A stretch of 64,000 nt of DNA from Echinometra lucunter (lineage: Eukaryota > Echinodermata > Echinoidea > Camarodonta > Echinometridae), in contig CM057171.1 in assembly GCA_029962745.1 (NCBI GenBank), positions 6,735,525 through 6,799,524 on the forward strand, written 5' to 3'. The notes beneath the pieces were generated by a model that did no database searches, had not been told where the DNA came from, and saw only the letters and a list, made by a program, of their open reading frames with translations. Below, piece after piece: positions 1 through 11,364 of this stretch. How positions within the stretch are numbered: the stretch's first letter is position 1; each line of letters starts with the position of its first letter. The translations under genes were made by a program, and so were the position numbers.

Positions 1-1179
1 GATTCTTCATTAACAGGCTTATGTCGCACAACCGATTATAATTATACTAGTAGTATATGTTATTATAATTATACCGTTCTCCTAATTCTTCTCGGCCCTT
101 TTCTCTTCCAAGTCTGTAATTTCTACAGCTCTCCTCATACTTGCATTTCAATATTATTTAATTTAATTTTTTTTCAGTTGTCAACATTTTTATTGAAACA
201 CAGAATATTCCAATAAATGTCCTAAACAAGTTTTTTTGTAATTTTCCATATGGATCATTTCTATTATGATGCCTATTTTTTGGTTGCTGCTATGACAACG
301 GATGTCGTGGAATTAAGTTTGTCGCAGCAGTCCTCCGTTTATAAGTAGTCACGTCGAATCGATTAATGCATCATGGAAATGATTAAATCATTATGAACGA
401 CATGTTTTGATAAGTCTCTCCGTATTATCATCATCCGGCGTAGCGTGTCTAACATTTTGCAATAACAACCAGTGGGGTATCGTACACGAATAGGGCATAC
501 TCCTTCCCCGCTGTTTCTTTCATATCTTTGAAGTTCAACGAATCGATCAATGGAAAATGAAGATGGTTATGCTGATGACGATAATGATAATGATGATGAC
601 CATGACGATGATAATGATTAGAGTAATTATGATGATAACAATAATAATGATAATAATAATGATAATGATGTTAATAGTAAGAAATTACAATCACGGAAAC
701 TATAAAAACATAATCATCAAACAATGGTCATGATGATAAGAGATAATAACAAATAATGATAAAAGATCAGTTATAACATTACAACCTACCACAGGGCGAA
801 TCAAATGAGTGGGTTTATTTCGTCACAATACGGCAGGAGAGTGTTAAGGCGAATCCGAACAATAGGCTGAGACAAAAAGATTCACCTTTACGCCGTAACA
901 ATAGTTATTATAATTATCATGATGTCATTAATAAAAAGTACATGCCTAATGCTTATTGCACAGTGACATTAGGTAATGTCCAATCTCTCTTTATATAGAA
1001 TAGGCCTACATCGATGAAAGATTCCATCCAACGTTTAGTAAATTACTTTTATTGTTCAAAGCTGATTAAGGTATTTAACCTGAAATCCTTTATTCCATCG
1101 TTTTCCTTACCTCTCAATTACTCGAATATCGGTCGAGTGGCTGCGCGTTCTAAATATTATTCGCCCTTTTATTTCACAG
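1..1179. other. AT-rich non-coding stretch with one microsatellite
   Basis: No convincing gene is visible. The stretch holds the TGA/ATA microsatellite listed separately and otherwise unique-looking AT-rich DNA. A T-rich run ending in CAG near 166-176 looks like a splice acceptor, but no open high-GC segment follows it. Confidence 0.6.
571..678. repeat. Compound (GAT/AAT)n microsatellite
   Basis: Imperfect trinucleotide array mixing GATGAT, GATAAT and AATAAT units. It lacks CpG and is interrupted, as an old array would be. Similar ATA/TGA arrays occur at 20898-20955, 21155-21291 and 45061-45095. Confidence 0.85.
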
Positions 1180-1292
1180 TTCCACCTATCGACCTACTTG
1201 CTGTAAGCCGGTACCTGGAAGCGTGCATCGTTCCCCTCGAAATGCACTGCGCGCCAAATACGGATATCGGCGCTCCCAAACTAGGGAAATAA
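1180..1292 (+). CDS. Possible terminal coding exon, unrecognised
   Basis: A pyrimidine-rich stretch ending in TTTCACAG (to 1179) precedes a segment clearly richer in GC than its surroundings. Read after completing a split codon (phase 1), it stays open for about 36 codons, including the run DLLAVSRYLEACIVPLEMHC, and ends at a TAA at 1290-1292. That stop overlaps an AATAAA hexamer. The frame is also open upstream to an ATG at 1014, so an unspliced reading is possible. I recognise no domain. The support is one acceptor-like site, GC contrast and an open frame, all of which can occur by chance. A conserved non-coding block is an equally good explanation. Confidence 0.15.
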
Positions 1293-1604
1293 ATTCTCCC
1301 TATGCATTATGAATGAAGCAGCAGGCACAGCAGAGGATATTCTCCTCACCAGTTGGTATTAATGCCATTATCATAAATCATAAACCCATGTGTTTTCAAA
1401 TGATTATGACTCCGGCTCAGGAAGACTTGCATTACCTCGGAGCAGACTATCAACACAGAATTGAGATATTTATGAGATCATGAGAATCGTGGCTATTTAA
1501 TTGAAGCCTCCTGGAGCCAAGCATGTGTTGTGCATGTCCCTGTTAGGAATTGACGACGTGACAAACTGGTTTGAACACTAGCCAGGCCATTACCTTTTCC
1601 GTAC

Positions 1605-1701
1605 CTGGGGGAGTTTGGAAGATTAGTTGCTATTTTCACGATATCCGTCAAAGCATAATCGGGGACGGGCTGGTTAAGACGTAGAATACCGTCTCTGCGT
1701 A
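1605..1701 (-). CDS. Weak candidate internal exon, unrecognised
   Basis: On the minus strand a CACGTTCAG acceptor-like site is followed by 97 bases that are open in only one frame. The frame includes PVPDYALTDIVKIATNL. The segment then meets a CCCAG/GTACGG donor-like site. GC content is higher than in flanking DNA. The other two frames contain stops. No family is recognised, and the upstream pyrimidine tract is only moderate. The frame stays open past the donor to a stop at 1493-1495, so this may be a fortuitous open frame rather than an exon. Confidence is low. Confidence 0.12.
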
Positions 1702-1886
1702 CTGAACGTGACACCAATGAGTGCAGGTTGAGACGTCAAGAGGAATTGAATTGAATTTATATGGATTGTTCAGCAGTTCAGAATAAAAATCATCGCAGCT
1801 AAAAGCTTAATTGAGATCCTTTGTACAATTACTGAAAATTAAAACACGTAAATATGTACATGGTTAATGTCCCTTGCACAATAAAG

Positions 1887-2204
1887 TACACACTAAGAAA
1901 AAAAAAAGTTCAATTTTGCACCCTTAATACAACACTGGCAGCACCTTTGTGGGTGCAATCTTGCACCCTTCATGAAAAAGGTGCAAAGATGCACCCTTTT
2001 GTAACTGTTTGCAGCCAGAAATGCCCGTCTGCACACTTAAAGGTGCGGAAATTTTGCATTCAAAAGGGTGCAAATTTGCATGATGTAGTTCACTGCACCC
2101 TTAAAGGTGCAAAATGCTTCTTAGAGTGCAAAGTTCTACCCATAAAGGAGCTCCCAGTGTTGCCCTTGAAGGGTGCTAAATTGAAACTTTTTTCTTAGTG
2201 TGTA
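1887..2204. mobile_element. Tc1/mariner-like MITE with TA flanks
   Basis: The element begins TACACACTAAGAAAAA and ends in the reverse complement, TTTTTCTTAGTGTGTA. The arms match over roughly 38 bases with small indels and continue into a TGCACCCTT/AAGGGTGCA motif. Both boundaries carry TA, consistent with a TA target duplication of the kind made by Tc1/mariner transposases. The interior has no transposase. Instead it repeats TGCACCCTT and AAAGGTGCA units in both orientations, so most of the element could fold on itself. An open frame of about 114 codons across it is only translated repeat. Non-autonomous status is inferred from size and the lack of coding capacity. Confidence 0.8.
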
Positions 2205-2259
2205 GATAGATTAGACGGAAAACGCCAGGAGTATACAGAATACCAAATATTTATTCCGA

Positions 2260-2285
2260 CAGAGAGAGAGAGAGAGAGAGAGAGG
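2260..2285. repeat. (GA)n microsatellite
   Basis: About 13 GA dinucleotides, followed to roughly 2540 by purine-rich DNA with many GAAA and GGGA runs. The open minus-strand frame across 2455-2769 is a product of this composition. Confidence 0.9.
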
Positions 2286-3060
2286 GAGTAAATGGACAAA
2301 GTTTTTGTAATGCAATAGTATTAAAAAGGAGGATTAAACGTGGAGAAAGACAGTGAATAGCAGGTTGATAGATAAGAAGATAGAGATTAAGAAAGAGATG
2401 TAGGGCACGTGACATAAGAAATGTAGAGAATATAACGAGGGAAAGAAAAAAAGGTTACAAAATACAAAGGAGGTAGTACGAGAGCGACAAAACTACGGAG
2501 GAAGAGAGAAAGGGAAAGAAAGAAAGAGAAAGAGGGAACAGGCTCAGGGGGAGGGGATGGGATTCAACTATGTATAGCATGGACAATATATCTTGATGAA
2601 TGCAATCTTCCAAATTGATATTACAAGTCAGGGAAATAAACGAAGATCGATGCCAGTGGACAGATGTAAACAGACTTGGAGACAAAAAGCAAAAACAAAA
2701 TTTTAAACAGATGGAAAGATAATAGCAACAGAAGGTGAGAGAACCTGGAAGAGAGATTGTTGTACCCATCTCTATTTTATATTGGTTTGTTTGTTTGTTT
2801 GTAGGTTATTTTGTGTTCTCTTTGATGATTTTCAAAGTTTTGGCCCCCTAAGACTGTGCTTGAAATTCATTGCCGAACAACATTGAGTTTATTTGCATGA
2901 TTTGGGAACCAAAAAGAGGAAAGAAGAAGAAGAAAAAAAGGAAACACATGAGGCAAAGTTCTAGAAGGGTCAGAGAAAACATTACAAAAATAAACAAAAG
3001 AAGAACAAATTAACATATACATAGACTGAACTCTAGGAAACGACAAAAGTACATATGTAG

Positions 3061-3370
3061 CATATATGCTTTTAGCGATGGATTCAATCCTATGTTTGTC
3101 AAGCATATATGAATATCATCAATTATCTTAACTGAATCAATCTAAGAAACACACATTACATGAATAGCCAAGGTCGGATGACGTCAATAGTTAATTGATT
3201 AAATACAGTATATGCATATGCATATATGTTTTTTGCGATGGATTCAATCCTATGTTTGTCAAGCGTATATGAATAACATCAATTATCTTAACTGAATCAA
3301 TCTACGAAACACACATTACATGAATAGCCAAGGTCGGATGACGTCAATAGTTAATTGATTAAATACAGTA
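3061..3370. repeat. Two-copy tandem duplication, period 160 bp
   Basis: Copy 1 (3061-3210) and copy 2 (3221-3370) are nearly identical over about 150 bases, with only a handful of substitutions. The 10-base junction is a TATGCATATG motif. Each copy holds a perfect TGACGTCA palindrome (3179-3186 and 3339-3346). The high identity implies a recent event compared with the degraded transposons elsewhere in the window. Confidence 0.92.
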
Positions 3371-3824
3371 GCGATTCGATATGTAGGTTTGTTTCCTGAG
3401 ACTACCAAGGGAGAATAAATTTGATCACAACCGCAAGGTCATTTAAACCTATGAAGGTGAGGTTGACTGGTTCGGCTTGAATCCTCCCACCCCTTCCAGG
3501 AAATAAGAAAACCAAAACATAACTACCATTGGACAAGGATAGACCAGACTCTGCTGAAGAAGAATTATCATGGTTAAAAGACTAGTGGGATACTGCTGGG
3601 GCAAATATCTCCTGCAAGTTATCTCTTTAAGGGCGTAGGTGGGAGGCTAGCCATTATTTGTCACCGGACTATCATTTTTTCCCCTAATCGTAAGACTAAA
3701 AAAACCCAATTATAATGAAATAAAAATTCAAGGTCATTGCTCGAACAATTATGCAAACTTACTTCAATAGAAGATATGACCATTCGCATTGCTACACATT
3801 TCTCTTATAAGAACCTTTTGTGGG

Positions 3825-4009
3825 AACTCAGCTTTAGTTTTAAACACAAAGAAAAGAATCAATACGCCGTATGCGGGATCCTTAGAGAAATAAATGGTTT
3901 TCATGAATGTATATACCAAATGTTGACGATTCTAAACTCAGTTTTAGTTTTAAACACAAGGAAAAGAATTAATACGCCGTGTGCGGGATGCTCAGAGACA
4001 TAAATGGTT
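3825..4009. repeat. Two-copy direct duplication, period 110 bp
   Basis: A 75-base unit starting AACTCAGCTTTAG occurs at 3825-3899 and again at 3935-4009 with about seven differences. The 35-base spacer is not repeated. Both copies contain AATACGCCGT and a GCGGGAT motif. No inverted termini or target duplication were seen, so this looks like a segmental duplication rather than a transposon. Confidence 0.88.
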
Positions 4010-6833
4010 GGTTACCGCAACAGATGAATTTATCAGAAACGTGTAAGGGCATGAGACAGAATATATAAGAAGTGAACACGCATATACAAACAAACTCAAT
4101 TTGAAATGTTTGATTTTACTTTGAGCATGTTGAGCGAATGGTAATCCTGCGATGCAAGAACCGCCGAAAGATCGCTTTCTGTAAATCATTACAAATCCTG
4201 CCGTTCATTTCTTGCCGGTCACGCCACATTGTTTACATTCGGCCGAGTAGGACCTTGGCTACTTTCCCAGGGTTTTCTGTCAGGGGCTTCGGCTGAGCAA
4301 GTTATATCCTGAACAACCGAGGATGCTGCTAGTGAGGACTAAGCAGATCTGCTTTCATTATTACCCAAGTGGTTCAGGGTTTATACTATACCAGGAGTAA
4401 GGAAAAACTGCATTGCTAAATGAAAATGTGCGAAGACGCCGAAGAGAGTGTTTAGACCAAAGATATATGACGTGGATGTGGATGAGCAGATGCACCTTTG
4501 TGTCCACATTAAATTGTTGCATGGGAAGTCTCCTGACAAATTCCTGGAAATAGTAATGGTAATGCGCCCATCAGAGAGAGAAGTAGAGGGAAAAAGAAAG
4601 AGAGGATGATAGCGAGAAAGTGAGAGAGAGAGAGAGGGAGAGAAAGAGAAAGAGCATTAGCGAGAGAGAGATAGAAAAAGGAAGCTTAACCATATGTGTT
4701 TGTTTGTTGTTTTTAGTTTGAAATTTATTTCTGCGTTCAACATGTTCAACATAATACTACAATCTCTAGTCTATGTTGATCGAAGAAGGAGGGTGGGGAT
4801 ATTGTTTATTGATCCGACACCGCATCAAGATTAAATTTTTATTCAATGATGGCCGTATTTGTCATTGGATATCTTATTTCATTTCATTGCTGAGCTCCAA
4901 ACAAAACTTCGAAGAAAAAGAAACGAAAATGAATTGAGGTGATAACATCATACGGTTACGCAACTAACAAAGAAATAAAAGACTGGAGTGCGTTCATAAG
5001 TTTATTGTATTAGAGTATGACTTGCTCAGTAACAGCATCTTCCTTCTGGATTTCCTTATCTAAAGTATTATGTTTCTAAAGAAAAACTGTCCCTAATGAT
5101 GACCCTGTTTGATATTGTAGCTTCGTATGAACACACACATAAAAATCCGACGGAAATGAAAAACAGTCACACCTTAATGCTTCTAGGGAAGTGACTTTTG
5201 GCGCGAAATCTGTGCCAACAAATTTCTCTCAGCGGAGCATTAGCTGCAGCTATCTCCTGTCGTCTGTGTCGCATAAAAGGATGGAATCTTTTTTTTTTTA
5301 CTCAACCACCACCCGTACTCGTTGAAATATAATGTATGCCTGGAAGGTTCATGTATTGGCCCCGTTCTTCACCTATTCTGCTATCTAAGACTCTAATTCT
5401 TTTTCATTTTTTAAAATGGGGTATATTAAATCAATTCATAGAATACTTTAAATAGGTGTTTTGAGTGAATTCTATTGTTATATTTCATTTTTGGTGGACA
5501 TGTCGAATGAGTTGATGGATTAATCACATTAATTCATTTTGGATGAATAGTTTATGATAAACAGAAGCAAATATTTGACCTTTTCCATGTGTATCAACTC
5601 ATATCAATTTTCCCAAAATCAAGAGCAATTCTGTATAATCCACATGTAATGACAAGAGGAAAAAAGGAAATAGAATAAAACCAATGCTTTTTCCCCCTCA
5701 ATATCTTGTTTGTGGCTTTCTGTTATCTTTACATTTTGCAAGGTGAAACACAGTGGCGGGCATTTCAAAACTACTTGAACGTTTACTTGAAGATGATTTG
5801 ATAGTTTTGTGGTTGGATTGGTGATATCGTCCACTGTTAACGCCAGCTGTGTTTGTTATGAAAATTCTAATAGCCCCATCTATCGTTGAAAGTATTATTG
5901 CTGTTTAAAGATACTATTCTTTAATAAAATATTAACAAATCTTAACAAAACTGGAAATATTGGGGAAAATTGGACGTTTGATATTCTCTGTTCGAGTGTT
6001 TTTATCTTATTTTTTTTTCATCAAAGTTCTTAAATGTGGGATTAATCATGTAGCAACCTTTCAACCAAGAAGACACTTTTACACTCCTCACGTCCGACCA
6101 TAAACGGTGCGTCACAAACAAACCGACCACGTGCTCGACGTGCTCGCGGCTATATCGTTTTAACTTAAAGTATTAGGTACTCAGATCTATTGATTGCCGT
6201 TGACGCCTTGTAAAGAGGCAATTTAGCGATCACTTCGTGTTACATCCTTTTTTAAACGCGTCACTGCAATTTTTTAAAGTGCGCTCTCATGGTATTTATA
6301 GAATTAGGCTTAGTGGAATGCACTTGGGAACTCAATACTCGCTCTAATTTAAATTTTTGTGCATGTTCCCCATGCCAATATAGGTACATGTTTCAAAAGT
6401 AAATTAAAAACAAAACAGTGAAATAACTAGGTTGAGGATTGTTCACCTGTTAGCCTACGACAGACACAACACACACTCGCACACCCACAAACATCTTCAC
6501 CGAAAATGCCGATATGTTGAACAGGATTTAAAGAGCTTACAGCATTGTTCTTGAAATATTCAAAGTACCAAGGTAGCGATTAATTTGCTGACATAATCTT
6601 TGAAATTCCAATGTTCATTTTCAGACAAAAAACTTAACCTTATACTGTCCACTCTTTATCAGTTTCAATATCACTGCAGACTTTAAATATGCTCTTTCAC
6701 ATTCCTGTCCATAACTTTCATTTAAAAAAGTCTGTGTCTGTGGTCAGGAAAACCTACTCCATTGTCACTGTCCTATATATGCGTCAGAAACATTTGAATC
6801 TCGCTAATGTGTAGAAGGAGAAGCGGTGTGTGA
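4010..6833. other. Non-coding stretch, mostly unique sequence
   Basis: A GA-rich microsatellite lies at 4618-4680. A somewhat GC-richer patch at 4200-4370 and a CpG-bearing patch at 6080-6170 have no open frame I would call. The rest is AT-rich with short T runs. Nothing else is supported. Confidence 0.5.
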
Positions 6834-6849
6834 GGGGGGGGGGGGGGGG
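6834..6849. repeat. G16 homopolymer
   Basis: Sixteen consecutive G residues, one of at least two dozen G or C tracts of about 10 or more in the window (see findings). Confidence 0.95.
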
Positions 6850-7035
6850 ATCAGAACATGCTCCTCCATCTTACCATGCTTACAGCACATCTTCATTGAA
6901 AGCTGGGAAATTGGAGATTTAAAAATCCAAGCGGTTGGAAGCAAAAATGATATTAACGGGCTACTTTTAGATGTTCCCTCGAGAAACGTCACAGATAGAC
7001 CAATTTCCTTTTTTATTACTTGCTAATGACTGCCA

Positions 7036-7055
7036 CACCTCTTTACGAAGAGGTG
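7036..7055. other. Short perfect hairpin
   Basis: CACCTCTT and AAGAGGTG form an 8-bp stem around a TACG loop. It could be structural, but an 8-bp hairpin is expected by chance in 64 kb. No terminator role is inferred in a eukaryote. Confidence 0.4.
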
Positions 7056-8840
7056 GTGCTATCGATCCAGCCATCGAAAGTAATAATGCATCCCTACAGC
7101 GCGAAAGTATCGATCGAACGTATCGAACTGTGTCCCACTGCTTTCTGTTAATTCTGTATGTGAAAGTTTGCAACGAGTTATTGCATCTGGTAAGTTACTG
7201 GCTCGAACGTGCTTTTGGCGAATAAATATTGTTGGATGTGGGGAAATATGACAGACTCGAGTCCACTCGAATGTTGTTATGATAAACTGTGCCGTCAAGT
7301 AGCAGTTGATTAAAAGTGTCAGAAATATTGATAGATTATTGACGTTGGGTTTTTGGTTCTACTTATATCATTTGCACTTAATCTTTTAAGTCCTTTCCGT
7401 TTTTTGATACTCCAGGCTCAAAGAGAAGTTTGACTTCAGGAAGGAGGTGAACTATAATGGTTTTAGTTCTCTCAGTATTTTGATGTCATTTTGGAAGGAT
7501 AACATAGTTAAATGTCCCCCGTTTAGGATAACACGTCGAATATCCTCATATTCGTAATATGACAATAAACTGCTAGAGTATTAGGCCCGAACATTGGTAT
7601 GTAGTCCCATGTATTCATTTCTGTGTACAGTGATATATGCCTTTCAAGAAGTAGATTTTCTTAAAATTTTGATGATTTAGAAACCTCAGCGCATACACCA
7701 TTTTTTCAATTAGTACTCAATCACCTTTTCCTAATCGCCGTGAAGTAGCTTTCTTTACATTGTAATCGTATGATCAGAACTCAGATATGTCTTTAAGATG
7801 TAGCAATGCGAAGTGGGACTGTTTTTTTTTTAACGACGGATTTCGCTTCTGGCCAGGTAATTGCAAATCTGAGACCCAACGTGTACATGGTATAGGCGAC
7901 TGCAGTTTTCACGCGGCAGCAACAAGTAGAAGAGGTCGGAGAGGGGAAATTTGAAGAAGAAAGTGCAATACATTGAGGTAGATTAGAGCGGTTGTGACTA
8001 CCTTCTTGATAGGTTAGAAAATGACAAGTAAATAGCTCCACTAGAATACTCGGATTGTATCGCAATGCCGAGATAATGGGCATGACAGGCATTGATCAAG
8101 GTTGGCCTCATACTTTTCAAACCTGTCACAGATAAGTAAACTATGTGTCTTCATCTGCTGTAAACTCTTTCACTTAAGAAAAGTTCAGTCATGTATGAGC
8201 AATTCAACTTGATAAGTCTGCTAATGTCTGGCCTGTTATCATCATCATCCTTCACCGTATATCGCAATTTCAAAGGAGGGGCTGATTCCATCACTCCTTT
8301 TTACAGATACAGTCACGTACACGCAGTCACTCAAAACCAACTTGATGCCTACATTGATCAGTGTTGATATCATCATTATTATTAATATCATAAATACTGA
8401 CAGATCTAATTACTAAGCCTTTAAGGACAAACAGTTACACTCTTTCCGACAATTCAAGAATCCCAATGATGAATAAATCTTAAACTTCAAGCCCAAAGTG
8501 CTCGGCAAACAACAGTCAGTCTAGATTTTGCGTTTATTATCTAATTTAAGATCACAAAATTTTCACTTTCTTAAACAAAGTAATTGTGAAGGCGTTTATG
8601 TATTGGTTAGCCTTTCAACATGCATTGTGTCTTCTGAACAGATTTTCTTTAAATTCTATACATTGCCAAAATAAACTTCAATAGTTTGTGAAATGAAAAA
8701 ACGTGGGTTTCGATTTTCGCTGCAGTTTAAAGACTGCCAATGCTATGCCTACTGTAGATATTATTTCACTGGACATGGAAAAAAAAACTAAAGGCACTTG
8801 ACATGTAAGAACGAGAGGAAGGGGCCGAGAAGGAAGTTTT

Positions 8841-8867
8841 GTGCGTGTGTGTGTGTGAGAGAGAGAG

Positions 8868-8902
<35 letters not shown>
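8841..8902. repeat. Compound (TG)n(GA)n microsatellite
   Basis: A TG dinucleotide run passes directly into a GA run interrupted by single substitutions. The S/L-rich minus-strand frame across it is artefactual. Confidence 0.9.
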
Positions 8903-9122
8903 AGGCGATAGAGAACGCGAGAAGGTTAGATCTGTAGTTCAAAAGTGCAGAAAGAGAGTTACAGACCATGCAGACGGTAGTGTGGGCGTTTGTTTGTGTG
9001 CGTGGGCATGTGTGTGTAGTTAAACATGTTAAAGATATTAAAGACGACTAGTCTGAAAGTGTTGATCAGACAAACGAAAGAGGGAAATCGGATAGAGGAT
9101 AATGGATATGATTTACGTACAC

Positions 9123-9181
9123 ATGATACGATATAGTACGATATGAAAAAATATAGTACGATATACCATAGAGTACGATGT
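9123..9181. repeat. Degenerate ATAGTACGAT minisatellite
   Basis: ACGATATAGT-like units recur about five times with drift. The array lies just upstream of the foldback element that starts at 9232. Confidence 0.6.
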
Positions 9182-9231
9182 ATTGAACGAAATAACTTTC
9201 TCTTGTATAATATTTGTGATGCTAATACCAT

Positions 9232-10026
9232 GCACTCTTAAAAATCGGGTAAATTTAGATTGGTAACACATTGTTGGTTAGAATTGTGCCCAAAGCTGTG
9301 CAAATCTTGCCATCATATGTAAAGACCATTTAACCAACTTGTGTAAAAAACATGTTGCTCAACTGTTGGTCATATTCCTACCAACACTCCTGGTCACATG
9401 GATTTTGGGAAAAATTCAGTCTTACAGTTGGTTTATTCCATGAAAGTATCCACTAGTTGGGTATTTTTTTCTATGAAATTGGCAAAATAAAAATGAATAT
9501 TCATGATTTCTCATTAGCGTATGGTTTAGGGTGGGCTTGATATACTAACCGTCACAAAGCACATATAAAATTATACTGGGTATATAAGAGCTTGCATTCT
9601 AATGTATCAGTAGGATAGTATAGGATAAAGTAGGCAATGATAGGATAGGTATTAGAATGGGATAGGGCAGGATAGGATGGGTTTATGGTTAAACAGGTGT
9701 GAAACAATAATCGTTATACTTTTTTAATTTTGAAAATGAGGGGCAACGAAATTTGCCCAATTTATTACCCAACAGTTGGGTAAATTCTGACGGTTGGACA
9801 ATAAATACCAAAAAGTTTAATGGACAGCATACGGCCCAACGTTGGTTAAAGAGTTGGTCGATGGGAATCACCTAACGTTGGTTAAAGAAAATTTACCCAA
9901 TATAAGGTAATTCAATTAACCAACAGAAGTTGGGCAATAAATGCCCAAATGTTTAATGGACAGCATACGACCCAACGTTGGTTAAGAGTTGGTTTAAAAA
10001 ATTGACCAACCAATTTAAGAGTGTGG
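9232..10026. mobile_element. Foldback (inverted-repeat) element of about 795 bp
   Basis: The left end GCACTCTTAAAAATCGGG and the right end TTTAAGAGTGTGG are inverted copies of one another. The interior is full of ACCCAACGTTGGTTAA palindromes and GTTGGTTA/TAACCAAC pairs in both orientations, plus a GGATAGGATA-type patch at about 9610-9680. No transposase frame is present. A 59-bp unit containing TTTAATGGACAGCATACG recurs at about 9810 and 9950. The terminal CACTCTTAAA resembles the ends of the element at 17472-17696, so the two may belong to one superfamily of non-autonomous DNA elements. Target duplication is unclear. Confidence 0.7.
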
Positions 10027-10050
10027 ATACGTGAGAGATAAGGAAATAAA

Positions 10051-10074
10051 GAGAGAGAGAGAGAGAGAGAGAGA
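10051..10074. repeat. (GA)12 microsatellite
   Basis: Clean GA dinucleotide array just outside the right end of the foldback element. Confidence 0.92.
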
Positions 10075-10281
10075 CTTTCACCTTTACACTCAATGCGAGA
10101 TAATACGGATTTATGTCCTTCATCATATCCATATTATCTAGAGTCGTGTTATATGTATATAGTGCTTATCTCACTGCGCAAGTCAACATTTTCTTACCCT
10201 TGAAAGAATATTTCCAGTACAACTTATATCCATCTTGTTCATTTCTCTATCTCTTTTCTCCTCCCGTGCTTCATTCCCCAG

Positions 10282-10375
10282 CCAGCAACCTTCGACGTCA
10301 ACTGTTGCCGGGCAACGGGAAGGCATCTGACCAAATCATCCTCATGAGCTACCGCTGCGATGCCTTTCGACAAAG
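10282..10375 (+). CDS. Candidate internal coding exon, unrecognised
   Basis: A long pyrimidine tract ending TTCATTCCCCAG (to 10281) leads into 94 bases of much higher GC than the surroundings. The segment ends AAAG before GTAATT, an acceptable donor. Only one frame is open across the segment. It encodes 30 complete codons including RRQLLPGNGKASDQ and SYRCDAF, entering after a phase 1 intron and leaving in phase 2. The other frames stop within it. The frame runs into a TAA inside the donor, as expected if splicing is needed. No domain is recognised. A perfect RFX-type X-box (10304-10316) lies inside, so the block could instead be a conserved regulatory element. No partner exon is identified. 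Confidence 0.45.
10304..10316. promoter_or_regulatory. Perfect X-box (RFX-type) palindrome
   Basis: GTTGCC-G-GGCAAC fits the RFX consensus GTNRCC(0-3)RGYAAC on both strands. A CGACGTCA CRE-like sequence sits 3 bases upstream, recalling the X1-X2 spacing known from RFX/CREB composite sites. It falls inside the candidate exon at 10282-10375, so it may be coincidental coding sequence. Confidence 0.3.
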
Positions 10376-11244
10376 GTAATTTGTAAGGCAATGTTTAATG
10401 ACAGGGCAAATAAATCAATGACCAAGCATACCTTAAAATGATGAACTTTCTTTCATTTTTCCCTTCCGTGCATGTTTTTCCTACTATCCGTCCCTCTCCT
10501 AAATTGGATTTTCGTCGAATGGAAGCTTTGAGGTGATGATAAAGCATCACGCTCGTACGAGGCAAAGCATCAATAATGCACCAAAGATGAAGCAAATTAC
10601 TTTCATTAACATGCATTATTCTCTTCCCGCATTAATCGTGATTACAAAATTATTCATGCATTTTCAGAATGACTATACAAGCTTCAGTTTCTATGAACAT
10701 TTCTAAGAAATAATTAATGTAATGAAAAGATACAATATATACATGTATATTCTTTTTACCGGCAACGGTGAGTGTTAGCGTTTCATGGTAGCTGAAAGGT
10801 TTCCTTACACACTATATGCTCTTATACCATCCGAATATTTAAAAAAAGAAAGAAAGAAAACACGCCTAGAAAACCACAACAAGAATACTAACAAACACAA
10901 CAACAACAAGCAGAGCGGATCTTGAGGAAATGATGAGACAAGTAGAAGAATTATTTAACCCCGAATAGACTATGTTGACAGTCGTAAAATGAGCACTATG
11001 ACCCACCCGAGAACAAACCCAGGAGAGCTTGCTTGTCTCAGTACACAATCATGTAATGAATTTGGTTTCCGAATTACTCTTTTTATTTCCCCCGCCATCT
11101 CCCGTACGGTCATGATACATCAAATATGCATGAAATCATGTCGGATGCGTCAACTGAGATAGCTTGTCGGTTCTTGAATTTTTTATAGCAGTGTATTATT
11201 CCCCATATCCCTTGACAACGTTAAAGAGGCATTGTCTACCAATT

Positions 11245-11364
11245 CATTATTATTATGATTATCATTACTGCCATTACTATTATCACTATTATTATTATTA
11301 TTATTATTACTATTATTATTATTATCATTATTATTATTGTTATTCATTATTATCATTATTATTT
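11245..11364. repeat. (TTA)n microsatellite
   Basis: Imperfect ATT/ATC trinucleotide array. The tyrosine-rich frame reading through it is a repeat translation, not a gene. Confidence 0.92.

Noticed and set aside
3061..3370. CRISPR-like direct repeats
   Set aside because: Only two long copies, no short spaced array, and the genome is eukaryotic.
7100..7189. 90-base open segment between CTACAG and CTG/GTAAGT
   Set aside because: The upstream pyrimidine tract is poor, GC is not raised, and frames are open on both strands.
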